Of a stretch of DNA of 64,000 nucleotides, positions 25,819-38,184 are shown piece by piece; the stretch's first letter is position 1, and every line of letters starts with the position of its first letter. The translations under genes were made by a program, and so were the position numbers. The stretch spans positions 21,285,794 to 21,349,793 of the forward strand of contig OY987234.1 in the NCBI GenBank assembly GCA_963920705.1, in the 5' to 3' direction. This DNA comes from Odiellus spinosus. Lineage: Eukaryota; Arthropoda; Arachnida; Opiliones; Phalangiidae. The notes beneath the pieces are model-generated. The model saw only the letters and a program-made list of their open reading frames with translations, was not told the DNA's origin and did no database searches.

Positions 25819-27620
25819 CTACCACATAAATCTTTGAACTTCATGATGACCCTCCCATTTATAAGGGCGTTGAGTGAACATGTAGAGAGTTAAACAGTTT
25901 ATAAGAAAGTAAGTGGTTAATTCCGCAAAGATTTGAATGTTTGAGCCTAGAGGCGTATGAAGCCGAATAATCAAATATGGCACGATAAAGTAACGCAATT
26001 CTAATAATTTCTGAGGAACAATGGCTAAAACTAAGCACGTAACGAGAAGCAGTTTCCAGAGGGCATTTTTAGACTGAAAAATATTCATTAAACCCCAGGC
26101 GGAATAAACGTAAAATGGAATTAATAAATAGCGGATTCCGCCTCTACCTAGAAAATACCTCCAAATATAAAACATATAATGGCGATTATCAGCCAAAAGG
26201 TAAGGGTGGACGTAAGTTAGGTAACGTAAACAAACAGCCATAGCCAACATGACAGCCACGATAAAGATGGGTCTTTCCAAACACCAGCTCCAAAATTTGT
26301 TTAATTTGGAAATGGTCAACAGATAGGAATTTCCAAAAGCCAAAATAAAACCAAAGAAATAAAAAACTTGGGGAATGTGCAAACACACTTGATGAGCTTC
26401 CCTATCTCCGACCGCTATTCCTTCGTTAAAAATAACAAAGGTTACGAATAAAGCCGCTACACCGAGATAAGCGCCGCATGTTTGAAGAATTTCCAGTAAA
26501 ATCACGAGGGAAACCTTTCTTTGCGAATGAGGCATCGTAATTAACGTTTGCAAAACTTGCAACAAATAATGCCAACTTCCTTTCGATAACAGTACTTTCT
26601 TTTTTTCTATTCTGACGTGGCTCAAAATGACATCTACCACTTTCTCACCAGCCATCTGAAGATATAAAGTTTATTACCGATAAAATAATAGATTTGAAAT
26701 ACTTTCAAACTTACGAAGAAGATCCAAACTATGTTAGTTTGTCGAAAAAACAGAGACAAAGCTCCGAAAGCGGCTGACATCATATTTTGCCCGTATAAAT
26801 GGTGTAAATAAGCGAGAAGGACGAAGAATGTAGAGCTGACATCGGTGTAATATAGAAATGAAAAAAAATAGTGAACCGGAAAGATCCAGAGGCTTACGGA
26901 AGTAAAAATGATCTTGCTGGAGCTGGCATTCTAAAAATATACATATCACAAATCGATTTTTAATGACAATTTGCTCGCATTTAAATCATAGACTAGAAGA
27001 TGGTATTCCTAACCCATCATATTTGATCTTAACAAAAGTAAGTTTAAGTTAAAAGAATTGGGTATGGATTCCATCTTTTTTCAATGCTAAATACCTGGTG
27101 TAATTTCCTACTTATACTATATAGTAAGTACAGATTTCCCACGTGAAAGATCATGTTAACGAGCCTGAGATGTAAAATTTCGCAGAGCTGAAGATTAAGT
27201 ACTTTGCTTATGGGTACCAAGAATCCAACAGTCACCACGTACAGCCCAGGAGGAGTTGTAATTTTCGGATCCCACTAAAAATTTTCAAAATCATAAGTAA
27301 AATACTAATCCTTCCTAATTTAATTCGCTTAAATTGTGGTAGACGAGTAGACTACTAGATCACTGCCTTCTCTAATACTATAACTATTAGAGAAGGCAGT
27401 CACTAGACAATGTCAAGGCTTAGTTTTGACAATCAATATTTACTTCGTTGAATTTTCCATTACAATATTTGTGCGCTTGAGGAATATGGAATATTTCATC
27501 CATATAAGGTTTACTTTGAACGGAATTTACGAATATTAATGAGAGAAAAGTAATTAATACGAAAACTAGTGGAACAAACAAAATCAAAAATTGACTAGAG
27601 TAATTGTTTACAGTTGCCAT
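25819..27620 (-). CDS. ALG10: Dolichyl-P-Glc:Glc2Man9GlcNAc2-PP-dolichol alpha-1,2-glucosyltransferase
   Basis: ALG10 adds the third, terminal alpha-1,2 glucose to the dolichol-linked oligosaccharide on the lumenal side of the ER, which oligosaccharyltransferase needs for efficient N-glycosylation. Exons 27620-27444, 27274-27095, 26930-26715 and 26655-25819 join in phase 0, giving 469 residues (human 473). Conserved landmarks: PYMDEIFHIPQAHKYC in the first lumenal loop with the family's acidic DE pair, WDPKITTPPGLY, FFRQTNIVWIFF, GDREAHQVCLHIPQ, LLADNRHYMFYIWR, VPQKLLELRYFIVPYLI and the terminal EVQRFMW. Many hydrophobic segments fit a polytopic ER membrane protein. The start is the first ATG, followed by a hydrophobic helix (FLILFVPLVFVLITFLSLIF). 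It looks intact. Confidence 0.96.
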
Positions 27621-27726
27621 TTTGGAATTTTAATGCTTAACAAGAAAATGACAATAGGAACAATAGAGGGCGCCACTAAAAACCACCCAAACATGGAATA
27701 AAAAAGAGCGCTAATTTTGAACCGGA

Positions 27727-27838
27727 ATTATGACAATGGTTTGGAGACTGAAGGATTATGACAATGGTTTGGAGACTGAAGGATTATGACAATGGTTTGG
27801 AGACTGAAAGATTATGACAATGGTTTGGAGACTGAAGT
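27727..27838. repeat. 28-bp tandem repeat, four copies
   Basis: Four near-identical head-to-tail units starting ATTATGACAATGGTTTGGAG, spaced exactly 28 bp (27727, 27755, 27783, 27811), with one base change in the third unit. It lies about 110 bp upstream of the ALG10 start codon, in the divergent interval. Confidence 0.92.
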
Positions 27839-27985
27839 ATCAAGACAATTTATAATGACGAGCTTGATTTAGGCATATGTAGACTTTGTTTTCCTAGGGG
27901 TACTTAACTCGTGCAAACGTAGGAAAATTCCAACAAATTGAATAATTAGTTATAAAAAATAAAAAGTACAAAACAAAGGAGCATT

Positions 27986-28022
27986 TTAAAGGGCCAATTT
28001 TAGAGCAGACAGGACCTTTAAA
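27986..28022. mobile_element. TTAA family B element fragment
   Basis: TTAAAGGGCCAATTTTAGAG through GCAGACAGGACCTTTAA matches the right end of the element at 25170-25318 (GGGGCAGATTTCAGAGCAGA). It is a solo fragment. Confidence 0.5.
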
Positions 28023-28301
28023 GGAAGAAACGACCGGAGATAATGGTGGTATGTTTTTGAAAAACGTTCAAAAACGTTTCATAACGCTCTAGAAATATTT
28101 AGTTCCACAGAGCAAACAAAATGTAGATGTCTTTTTGGGAATATTCGTAGGTGATATTCTGCCTTGTAATGCACCTGTTGTTTTGTCACTAGCATGTTTT
28201 TAATCAACACGGGCTTTTTAAAAAGACAAAACCTCGATACAAAACTTCATACTCGCTATTTTAGTCGAACCAACTAGGCGAAAACCTAGAGCACCAACAA
28301 A

Positions 28302-28362
28302 ATGCAGCTTCGTTTCGCAGCTTTCGTCGTCGTCATTGCTTTGGCTATGTTTTGCGCCATTG
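28302..28362 (+). CDS. Signal-peptide first exon, alternative 1
   Basis: ATG at 28302 opens MQLRFAAFVVVIALAMF..., a short basic n-region and a strong hydrophobic core, then a consensus donor (G|gtaagt) after 20 codons plus one base (phase 1). It fits in frame with the 38104-38184 exon. Insect laminin beta chains start with a similar basic residue plus Val/Ile/Leu run, so it could be the LanB1 first exon, or the first exon of the low-complexity gene. The upstream 700 bp is shared divergently with ALG10. No TATA box is evident. Confidence 0.6.
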
Positions 28363-30668
28363 GTAAGTTAATCTTCTTCGCCATAATTGAACACCTAGGA
28401 CCATTTTAATTTCAATATAAACAATTCTGATATAGAGGCCTTAGAATTGAAGAACTCCTTCAAGAACGAAGATTATAAAGCTCTTTCGGCCTTAGTGTCT
28501 AAAGTAAATAAACTATATATTTTTTTATTCGTGTAAATTAGCTGTAGGGTATATTCAATGGAATACCACTCGAGCGAAAGCCTTATTGGTCCAATTCTAG
28601 CAAAAGTTCTTCTAAAACGAACATATTTGGTGGATTTTATATTAAATTCTGCCACAAATATAGTAGGCGTAAAATTATTAGGTCGAATAGGAATTCGTTC
28701 CAATGGAAAATAAGTAGCAGGGTAACCACAACAAAAGCTCCCCCAAAATTGAAGGAAAATAGGAATTTTTCCATCGATTTATAGGAAATTATAGGAAAAT
28801 TACTGCTAAAATTAAAGGAACCGTCTTATTTCTCATTCTAAAACTAAACATAATGAAGCGTATGACACTTGACCCAATTTCCTACAATATTTTCACTTCA
28901 ATTTTGTAGCTTTTCTCTATTAAAAAATTTTCCCTCGTCTACCATATTTAAAAACGAACAAATACTAAAGAAATATAGGAAAATGGTCGGGAAATTATAG
29001 GAATTTATATAGGAAATCATAGAAAATATAGGAAAAAATAAATTCGGTCTATTTAAAACGTCTAAACTGGGTTTATAAAAACCTTTTAGAAGTATGATAA
29101 TATAAAGCAAAGTTCGCAAAGCTTGTGACCCTTTTTTTAATTAAAAAATATCAATGTTTTCCAGTACTACAAGCAAGCTTTTAAAGCCGAGGAGCGTTCG
29201 AAGTAATTATAAATTTAACTTCGCGGGTAATTATTATATTTAAGCAATTAAAATTTATTTTACAGAATGATGTCTCTGCTCATTGGCCAATAAAATATGA
29301 AAGCCAAAATATATTTTAACAGGATTTTGAAACATAATGATGTAGTCTTTTTCGCAAAATTGATTGACCATGGTAAATAAATAATATTAAATTAATCAAC
29401 TTCATGATTTAATTAATCATCGTTAATTAATTTAATAATATTAAATTTACTGATAAATAAAAAGAACAAGTTTGAATATATAACCATATTTTGTATCATA
29501 AAATAATCCACGCTTAAAAATAAAATTTTAAACTATATTTTTCGTTTCACGTTAATTTTCTTATTTCACGTTCTTACACGAAATTTGTTTTTCACGATTC
29601 GTGATGGTATTTTGATTCTTTTACGTTATTGTAAACCCTATCCAAAAATCACGAGTCACGAGTTGAATTTACGTAAGCTTATTTGTTTTAGGACCGTTAC
29701 GAATGAAATTTTCGTGCCATTTTTGGTCACCGACTTATTTTTTTTAAAGTGAGGATGAAATGAAAAATTAAATTTAAGTCACGAAGCAAAATAAAGTTCG
29801 TCCAAACCTATATTGAAACGCGTATAATATTGCCTTTCATTCCACTTAAAAATATTCAACTGTTTTCTCGTAAAGAGGATTAGCCTTTAATTTTATTTCT
29901 CGAGACAAATTTGAATTTTCAGAAAAGGGGAGTGGCTACATTATCGCGTGGGAATGTTCGGCCTAGCTATCTTTCGAGCGTAGTGCGTGAAATTTCATTA
30001 ATTTTTAAGCCTCGCTACCGTTTACATTTCCAAGAACTTTGAAATCTAGTTCAGTCAGCCTCATCGAATATACTTTATAGTAAAATATCGTCTGCTAGTT
30101 ACTAATGAAAACATTTCGGCGACAAAACCCAACCGATTAAGGGTTGCCTTAGACGTATCTCCCTTTGATTTCAAATCTTGTTTAATAATTAGATTACCAT
30201 TTTAAACTAATTTTGAAGTAGAATGAAAATTGATCGAAAATAACTTTTTACTTTTACACATTCCCTTTATTTAAAATATAGATGAAATCACCTTGAATTT
30301 TTACTGACGCCTTTTTCTATGTACGGACTTATCATTCTTGCTTGCTGGAAATTGAATCTAATATTGACTATAGATTTGAAACAGTGTTAAAATTACTTTA
30401 ATAATATCATTAAATCCAAGTTTCGGATAGACGATCGATTTAAAACTGTCCAAATTATGGCATTGATAGTAAAAAAACAAACAATGGTTCCTTTTATTTC
30501 TATGATTAGTATTCTTAGAGCTTCCTTAGAGATAGAGAAACTATTTTTCTATATGCTGAAAACTTAAAGCGAAGCTGTCATGGTTTTTCAATATCTCCAA
30601 ATGGAATTTAAGTAACATTTTCGGAGAGATCGTCATTCAAAAAAAATTTAATTTCGTAATCTTCCAAA

Positions 30669-30952
30669 TAGTCCTGGTCGATTTGCCGGAAATGGGCCCT
30701 TGTCTCATAGCCGCGCCGCCATCTTTTTGTAGTAACAGGTTGCCAGACTATTTCTAATTTTATTTCCCACAAACCAAATTCAAGTTGTTAGTCCAACGCT
30801 TCCTATATGATAAAGTATAAGAGGCGTTGGTTAGTCTGTAGCTATTTTCACACTACAAAAAGATGGCGGACGATCACGTGACAAAAAGTTTTCCCCGCCA
30901 AAATTTTCGCGAGGTTCTCTAGACTTCCGGTTTTGGAAATCGACCAGGACTA
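30669..30952. mobile_element. 284-bp TA-flanked element, copy 1
   Basis: Inverted termini TAGTCCTGGTCGATTT / AAATCGACCAGGACTA with TA at both boundaries, as in Tc1/mariner-type insertions. A second inner inverted pair places GCCGCCATCTTTTTGTAGT opposite ACTACAAAAAGATGGCGG. Non-autonomous, no coding capacity. Confidence 0.88.
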
Positions 30953-31830
30953 TTTTTGAAACGATTCTCGCGAGGCTATTATAGATTCAACAGATGATTA
31001 TTTCATATTCTGTCACGTGATAGGTCACTCTCGCGCGGTCTTTTTTACGAAAGTTCCACCTTCTATTTAAAACTTATCGTTAATTATGTTCCATAATCAA
31101 ACTACGTCATCAAGTGGGAAAAATAAATTATATTCATATTTTTGATATTTTAACTCAGAGGGGTAAAACTTTGAATATTATTAGAATGAAAAAACTAAAA
31201 ATATTAAGCATTTGTCTTCGACAAAAATGGTGACAGCCACACTTTATTTCTAACTATAAGAATACATTAAAGGGTTCCTATAATCAACAATTGTTCTACG
31301 TCTATACGAGCGATAGAAAGAAAAAAAGGCCAAAGTAGGAAGCGAGATAATCTCAATTCGCCAAAACACCAAGGATGGAAAATATGCGGGGGCCACAAAG
31401 TTTCAAATCTTGAAATCCCACACATCCCCCCCATACAACTTCCCAAGTTTTTGATTTTTGTGATGTAATGGAGTTTAAGGGGCCCTATATAACGGTTTAC
31501 ATAAAACCTTGCTTTCCTATAATTTATAGTTCACTGAAAAATTTAAACAGTAAAGGGAGAATGAAGCGTGATTCCTTATCGTTAAGTGACAGCAAACATC
31601 GTTTTGTAAAGGAATTAAATTTGGATAATGCAATTTCAATTTCATTTCCCCCTCCCCCTCAAATTTCGGCTACTTTTCAGATTTTAATCATCATATTTGA
31701 ACTCCCAATTGTATCAAATCTATTTTCTTTTTAGTAATCGTGGGAAGCTTACGTTGGTATCACTCCATTTCATTTCACCTTTAAAAGGCCAAAAACAGAT
31801 TGAGATTTATAATTATTCATGTATCAAATA

Positions 31831-32114
31831 TAGTCCTGGTCGATTTGCCGGAAATGGGCCCTTGTCTCATAGCCGCGCCGCCATCTTTTTGTAGTAACAG
31901 GCTGCCAGACTATTTATAATTTTATTTTCCACAAACCAAATTCAAGTTGTTAGTCCAACGCTTCCTATATGATAAAGTATAGGAGGCGTTGGTTAGTCTG
32001 TAGCTATTTTCACACTACAAAAAGATGGCGGACGATCACGTGACAAAAAGTTTTCCCCGCCAAAATTTTCGCGAGGTTCTCTAGACTTCCGGTTTTAGAA
32101 ATCGACCAGGACTA
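31831..32114. mobile_element. 284-bp TA-flanked element, copy 2
   Basis: Same length, orientation and termini as the element at 30669-30952, differing at only a few positions, which indicates recent amplification. Flanks are TA on both sides. Confidence 0.88.
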
Positions 32115-32532
32115 TAAGAGCATTTTCCGTATGTCATTTTTAAATCGCAATAAAAGTTGTAACTTGATTGCATCACCACCCAAGTTAAAAAAATAAAAAT
32201 AAAAAATAAATAAATTATGTTTCAATTCTACTCCGTCTTCCCTTGAATTAATTAATAGGTTCCCTAGCCTAGGCACTATTAATTAATCCATGATCTTCCC
32301 TACTTTCTATCTCTTTCCTTGGTTTTTAAATTATTACAATAGCTTTTCAATTTATTTTTTTATTAATTTATTTTTATTTTGTATTTGTCCTGGCAACCAC
32401 ATATTACAGGCTACGTTTCGCCTCAGTGGTTGCCTGTAATACTGTTGCAAACTAAGTATTATTAATATCACTAGCAAATATCAGGTTTATTATACGTTGA
32501 TGATACCGTCAATAATATAAATAGGGTAAGCG

Positions 32533-32580
32533 CCTGTAAAAGTGTTCCAGCCTACGCGCTTCCGTGTTCAGGGTGAAGCC
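32533..32580. repeat. Dispersed repeat fragment, copy 1
   Basis: CCTGTAAAAGTGTTCCAG then CGCGCTTC and GTGTTCAGGGTGAAGCC. The same order of words recurs at 43396-43442 in a laminin intron. The family is not recognised. Confidence 0.6.
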
Positions 32581-33618
32581 CAACCTATTGCACCTTTCTG
32601 TCTATAATTTCGGATTCGAACAAATGGATGCCTTGTCGATCGTTTGCAATTCGACATATCACGGTATGTCGGAATGGTATACATATAAAAATTATTACTC
32701 CCAGCAGGCTTCCTAAAGTCTAGACCCATCGACCCTCGGGAGTAAAAAATAAGATAACAAAACATCGTCGCCGAAACAAATCTGTTGTATAATAAAACGA
32801 AAAAGAGCTAGGAAGACCACCCAAAAAGCGTCATTATATCATACCAGAAGCAAATTATAACCAGACTTAGAACCTCCCTTGACCTTTTGTTTCTGCCTTC
32901 ATTAATTAATTAAAGCTTTAGGGGACTTAATTAACGAAATTAAAGAACTACTTTTTGGCGTTTTTCTTCAGGGAGACTTGGGAAGCAAGACCGTGCATTT
33001 GGAAAACTAACAACACAAGAAAGATGGTCGGTCTCTCGTTACGCGACTAAAGCATTAGGGAGAGTCGAACTTCTCCCGTTATCTCCTTTTGACAATACCC
33101 ATATATAGTAAGGAATTTCCCCATAGGAAAAATTAAACTAAGAAACATCTTTCGTATATCAATTTAGGGTTTTTTTTTACACAAAACGTCTTGACCATAG
33201 TGATAAAATTTCAGTAATAAAATTAATTACTACAGAGACTGCTACTGCATTGATATAAAAATATAGTCCGTCTATTGAATTGTAAATCTCTCCAGAACGC
33301 TTAAACTATTTTAAAACTATGAATAAGCAGGTCATAATTTATTTTAATCATATTTTAAATTAGGCTTAAAAAGAAATTTAAATAAAGTTTGTTTAAAATT
33401 CGCCGTGTTTACTTTAGATTAATGATTATAACTACATAGTAACGTGATTAACGACGGAAAAAAAACGTATCTTGAGGCTATGCTTTAGTTGAAATCAGTA
33501 GTTATGTTACAGTTTGTTTATTTTTTATCAGCTAAGAGAGAAGAAACCGGGCGTTTGAGAAAATATGATCAATGGGTTTTTGTTTCGGCAAGATTAGAGT
33601 TTTCGCGATCCTCTTGAT

Positions 33619-33899
33619 CAAGGAGGATTAGACAAGGAGAGGAAATGTGGGGCTGCGTTGAGTTAGAGAGAGAAGAGCCAACCTCCCACTCGGGTGGAAA
33701 GGGGGGATAGGAAATTCTCGAGGTAAACTGTTGTCACGTGGTCGCTAGCTAGCGCGTCTCATAAAGGATTCGTTTTACCCACGCGACAACATTTTACCAC
33801 GAAACGTCTCTACCCCCGTTCTCCCAGAGTGGGAGTTTAGGCCGACGCAGTAGGAACCGCGCCGTCCACACATTTCTTCTCCTTGTCTAATCCTCCTTG
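33619..33899. mobile_element. 7-bp-TSD inverted-repeat element, copy 1
   Basis: 281 bp, long inverted termini (CAAGGAGGATTAGACAAGGA at the left and its complement at the right), flanked by a perfect 7-bp duplication TCTTGAT (33612-33618 and 33900-33906). Termini beginning CA with 7-bp duplications fit P-superfamily (1360/ProtoP-like) elements. No transposase, so it is a miniature non-autonomous copy. Confidence 0.92.
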
Positions 33900-33906
33900 T
33901 CTTGAT

Positions 33907-35232
33907 CATGCTCTTTCATATCTATATCTTTTTCACGTTGAGTTAGAAGAGCTAGCCATATAATTAGAGTTAATAAACATTTTTTTCTTCACAACACACC
34001 AACCCCACTCCTATATAAGTTATAAAACCAATAAATTACGTTTAAACCTTATATTTATCTTTAGAAAGCCATCTTTTCTCCCAGTCTTCCACAATCTATT
34101 CTATACTTCAATCCCCAAGCGGTAAAAACGCGGTTTCTCTTTGCCTGATTTCTAAAGCGAGTAGCCTTTTGCACTCGTGTCAAAAGCAATTCAACCCCCG
34201 AAGGAATTTGACCCTATAGGGTCACTTTTGCCCTCCGCCTCACCCTACTCTACATTTTTACCGTTCAACCGGCGCTTCTTTCGTCTAAATTTCTACGAAA
34301 TGAAGCCGGCGTGCGTATGGGTGGAAAGGAAAAACAGCCTCCAGAAACTCCAACCTTAGAAATTACCGAAGATTGAACTTACTATCAAGCAAAATAGGGT
34401 GGGGTTAAAGAAGTATGGTCCCTGCCTTGACCACTGGTAGAATATCGCGTTGAAAAAGAAATCTACATAGTAATCTGGCAAAAGAGCCAAAAGAAGCGGG
34501 AACCGCCGGAAACTGAATGTTCATTCTTTTTTTCACTCCATAAATAAACTATACTGGTTATCAATTTTATATAAAACTAGTAAAATGGAAACGTAAAGGC
34601 CTCCCACAGTTTCATAACGCTCTAAAGTATATATGATACAACTTCATTCATAGATATCAAGATAATCAATCCGGGGTTAGGATTGTAAGAGACGGTGGAG
34701 AAAAGTCTTTCTAGCGTTGGTAAAGGTCGCGAGTTTGGTTGAAACTTATCAATTCCAAGCTATCCAAAGCGTGTACGTTAACTTTAGACCGATGCCAGCC
34801 AAATATTAAAACCCTCGTTACGTTTGGTAACAGTGTAGGATAACTTTGATATAACTAAAATCCCCTCTGTGAAAGAGCAGTCTCAGAGGTGGGCCGCCGC
34901 CTCTAAAAAATATTTTTAGGGAGAAGAAACGCTCGCTTTCCCTCTCATTTTCAAGAAAGCGAGAAAGAACGTCTTTGGAAGATCAAGCAGTCTTCTTGGA
35001 GGCGAGGGAACTAAGGGAACTAGCCTTCTATTCGGGTATACGAGTCGGACATATAGTGGAAAAGGGGCCTCTATCTACCCTCTTTGGTTCGGTGTGTCGC
35101 GCGCGCCCTATATAATTTGGCTTGGATTAAAAACAAGAGAGCCCTAAACGCGATGCCTTGGATTTTAAATGAAGGCGATCGTGACCATCAACGTATATAA
35201 TAGTCAAATCATAGCCATTCCAGTATTAAGGC
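33907..35232. other. AT-rich stretch upstream of second signal exon
   Basis: No gene or repeat I can support, beyond short low-complexity tracts. Confidence 0.5.
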
Positions 35233-35239
35233 TATAAAA
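35233..35239 (+). promoter_or_regulatory. Candidate TATA box for the second signal-peptide exon
   Basis: TATAAAA lies 138 bp upstream of the ATG at 35377. The intervening sequence is comparatively GC-rich and lacks an intron signal, consistent with a 5' UTR. Confidence 0.35.
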
Positions 35240-35376
35240 CTCGGGTTAGGTCCGTTGGATTATCGAACCGCGAAGAGCGGAGGATCAGCTCATCATCTAG
35301 ATTTCTCCATCGCGGGGTTTTCTCCTAACGTTGCCTTAGGGGCGGGAGAGAGCCTAGGCCTAGAACGTCTAAGGAT

Positions 35377-35449
35377 ATGGAGTACGATTCGGCTCTAAGG
35401 TTTACCATCGCGATCGTCTTGGCCATACTTTTCGTGACACCTTTTTCGG
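35377..35449 (+). CDS. Signal-peptide first exon, alternative 2
   Basis: ATG at 35377 opens MEYDSALRFTIAIVLAILF..., a second typical signal peptide, ending in phase 1 at a consensus donor (TCG G|gtaaga). It has the same phase and the same kind of product as the exon at 28302, so the two look like alternative first exons of one gene. The best candidate partner is the acceptor at 38104. Confidence 0.6.
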
Positions 35450-38103
35450 GTAAGAAGACTAATTCGTTATTCTACTTCTTAATTTTGTCCTTATAAGGTT
35501 TCGTTTAAAACGTAAAACGTGAGCGAGCGAGAGAGAGACAGGGGCGGAAATGGGTGCGTGAAGCGAGTTTGGAACTGACTGTGTTTTAAAAGATCTCCTG
35601 GAAGGTCTTGGCTTTCACGAATCTTAGGAGATGACACGCCCCTGAATATCCGTGGAGAATCTATTTAAATTACCTTATGACCTCTAGATTACACTAATCT
35701 AAGTTGTCATTATTGAACGTGATTTAATACGTGTCTTGGGGGTTCAAATTAAATAATTTTGATTGAACGTTATTCGGAAGATACGTTTAATTGAAAAAAG
35801 ATGGATGTAGCACTTTATTTAATGGAATTTGAACTTTTGGTATTAAAATCCGATTATTTTAACGCTTTATTTAGTTTGAATATGTTATTTATTCATAATA
35901 GTCGTGGTTAATTAGTATTTGCGAGACATTCAGGCTTAAAATTAAGTGTAATAGTTGGGATTTCGGCAATTATTTTGAACTAATCTCGGATAATTCTAAG
36001 ATATGATAATTAGTCAGCTTTTTGGCAAAGATCTCGGGTTAAAAAAAAAAAACAGAGAAACGATGGTTTAGACCTAGGATATGCAAAGGAATGGGTGTTA
36101 CTATTGTTTTGGTAATTGTATAAGGACAAAGATATTTTTCCGCTGCCAAAATTTTAGTCTTATTGTAAGACCACCCAAAAAAGGGAAAAATGATTAGATT
36201 AAAAGAATTCCATGGTCGTCAGTTACAATTATAAATATGACGTGATCCAATTGCGAAAAGTATTCATAACAACATGTGTTTCTATCTCAATATCGAAGGA
36301 TTTGTTTAGATACGGGTATAGACTGTATAGGTAAACTTCATCGAGCTAAATTTCCTGAAAACCCACACACAACCGTATAGAGTAGAATTTCCAAATCCGT
36401 TGCCAACTAGGGAATACGCCCGTACAATATTTTTCACATTATGGCGGAGAATAAATGCTACAAAAATATTCGCGCAAAATAAATTTAACGGGAATGAGTA
36501 CATTGCAAAAACTTCAAACTTTCTTTTGACCACGGTTTGACCTCGGGTTTGACAGTCTTTTTGGAAATTGGAAAAGATTTTATCAGAACCCCCTGAACGA
36601 TTCGCAACCAACTTATCAAGAAGGAGGTTTAGGACTAGGGAGGGGATTGGAGAAAAGATATAATTTGACAGTGACGAAGACATTTCAACCATAAATTCTA
36701 AGCCTAAATAACAAGTGCAGTGTCACGTTTGAAAAATAGACCTCCCTTCTAGCTATACAATACCAGACAAACTCACCCGAAAATAACATAAAAGAAATAA
36801 TGAATGGGTTTTATCCACAAAATTGGTAGTCTAAAAGATCCCCCCACCATAAAATAAACTTATTTTAGATAAGTTCTGTTAATAGTCATCTTTAAATCAA
36901 TTTTAAGATAATTTAAATGGGGTTAAAACCCTTCCAAATAATCAGTATAAAGTCTGTAGCTTTGACTGTACTAAAGAGATTACGTAACTGAGTACGTATT
37001 TAGTATTAACAAAGGCCCAAAAGCCGTGTTTGTCAATTTATTGTTAAGCCTAATTAGTGCTAAAAACTAGCGTTCATGGAGACTTACAACATTACGATTT
37101 TTTTACATTGGATATCAATTCCCATAGTTGGTATTATAAAATAACCTTGGAAGCAGCAAAAAGAGCCATTAAAAAGCACCTGTTTCTACGAGGATGTTTC
37201 CATTTTTCACGGTTGGTACAAAGTATAGGATTATCAATACTTTTCTCAACCTTGGAACCAACAAAAAGAGCCGTTAAATTCAACCTGTTTCTATTGAAGA
37301 TATTTCCTTTCAAGGTTGGGACAAAGTGAAGTTTTATAATATCAACTATTACCTCGTCCATTTTACTCCAACGCTCCTCTTGAACTGAAGTATAAATCCA
37401 AAATTTTATTTTAAAACCACGATGTATAGAAAATCGAATATTTACGACGATTTTACATTTCACCACGCCTTTAAAAGTTTAAAAGGGGGAATGAAGTGTT
37501 TATGAAATCAATTTTAAATCGATTTAAATAAAGTTCTTTGTCAAAATGGAAAATTAGAGACTTAAAAGTTTGAGACTTCAATAAAAAATGGGTCTAAATT
37601 ATAATTTAGAGGTTGCGTTATACAAAATTGAGAAAAGGCGGGAAACCATGTTTTAAGAGATAGACTGGGGGTGTTGTATGATATGGTCGGAAATATCGAA
37701 CGAGTTCAGCTTCCTACAAATACAATTTTTATTTCTCTCTTCCGTCGTTCCCATATGCGGCCAAAAATAGGAGCGCCGCTATACTGTACTTTTAGTCTTT
37801 TCACCCTTGCTAAAATATTTCTCTTCCAACTAAAAACTATAGTCGCTAGCACCGTTTAGTTTTGTGTGTAGGTTTTTTTTTATATATATTTTTTATCGTC
37901 TCCTAATTCAACGCCCACGCGAAAGGAAAATGACAAGGCTCCGACGCCGCTGAGATATTTGCTAAAACTATACCTATACATTGAACACCAGGAGGGGATT
38001 TCTAGTTTTTCGTAATTAATTCCAAATTTGTCTCGCTAATTTAGCCTTGGTATACTGATTATTTTTTTCATATTTTCCTCAAATTTGTATTTTAAACTTT
38101 CAG
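35450..38103. other. Intron between second signal exon and shared exon
   Basis: About 2.65 kb, AT-rich. Two short duplicated segments, GGAAGCAGCAAAAAGAGCC (near 37149) and GGAACCAACAAAAAGAGCC (near 37253), form an imperfect roughly 105-bp direct repeat. I see no exon. Confidence 0.55.
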
Positions 38104-38184
38104 AGGTTGCCGGTCAGAAACACCATGGTTACAGAAAAACATCCCGAGGGCAAGGGTATATCCAAGAACTTGATAGGGAGCGAG
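38104..38184 (+). CDS. Shared 81-nt exon after the signal peptide
   Basis: Acceptor tttcag|AG and donor G|gtaatt give 27 codons in phase 1 to phase 1. With either signal exon it reads EVAGQKHHGYRKTSRGQG...DRERG, a hydrophilic, basic mature N-terminus. Composition and position resemble the short basic spacer that precedes the LN domain in insect laminin beta chains, but it also matches the Arg/Glu/Gly-rich style of the 38904 exon. Which gene it serves is unresolved. Confidence 0.55.

Larger units (their letters stand above)
28363..33610. other. AT-rich intronic or intergenic stretch with transposon debris
   Basis: No exon is supported. It contains TATAGGAAAAT-type repeats (28740-29040) also seen near 55780 and 56620, two copies of a 284-bp TA element, a fragment at 32533-32580 also found at 43396-43442, and an inverted repeat around 32385-32440 (GGCAACCACATATTACAGGC with its complement). 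Confidence 0.6.

Noticed and set aside
36306-37466. Frames of 90-128 codons at 36306-36692, 37057-37329 and 37134-37466
   Set aside because: AT-rich, no recognisable motif, mutually overlapping on opposite strands; they lie in a probable intron.
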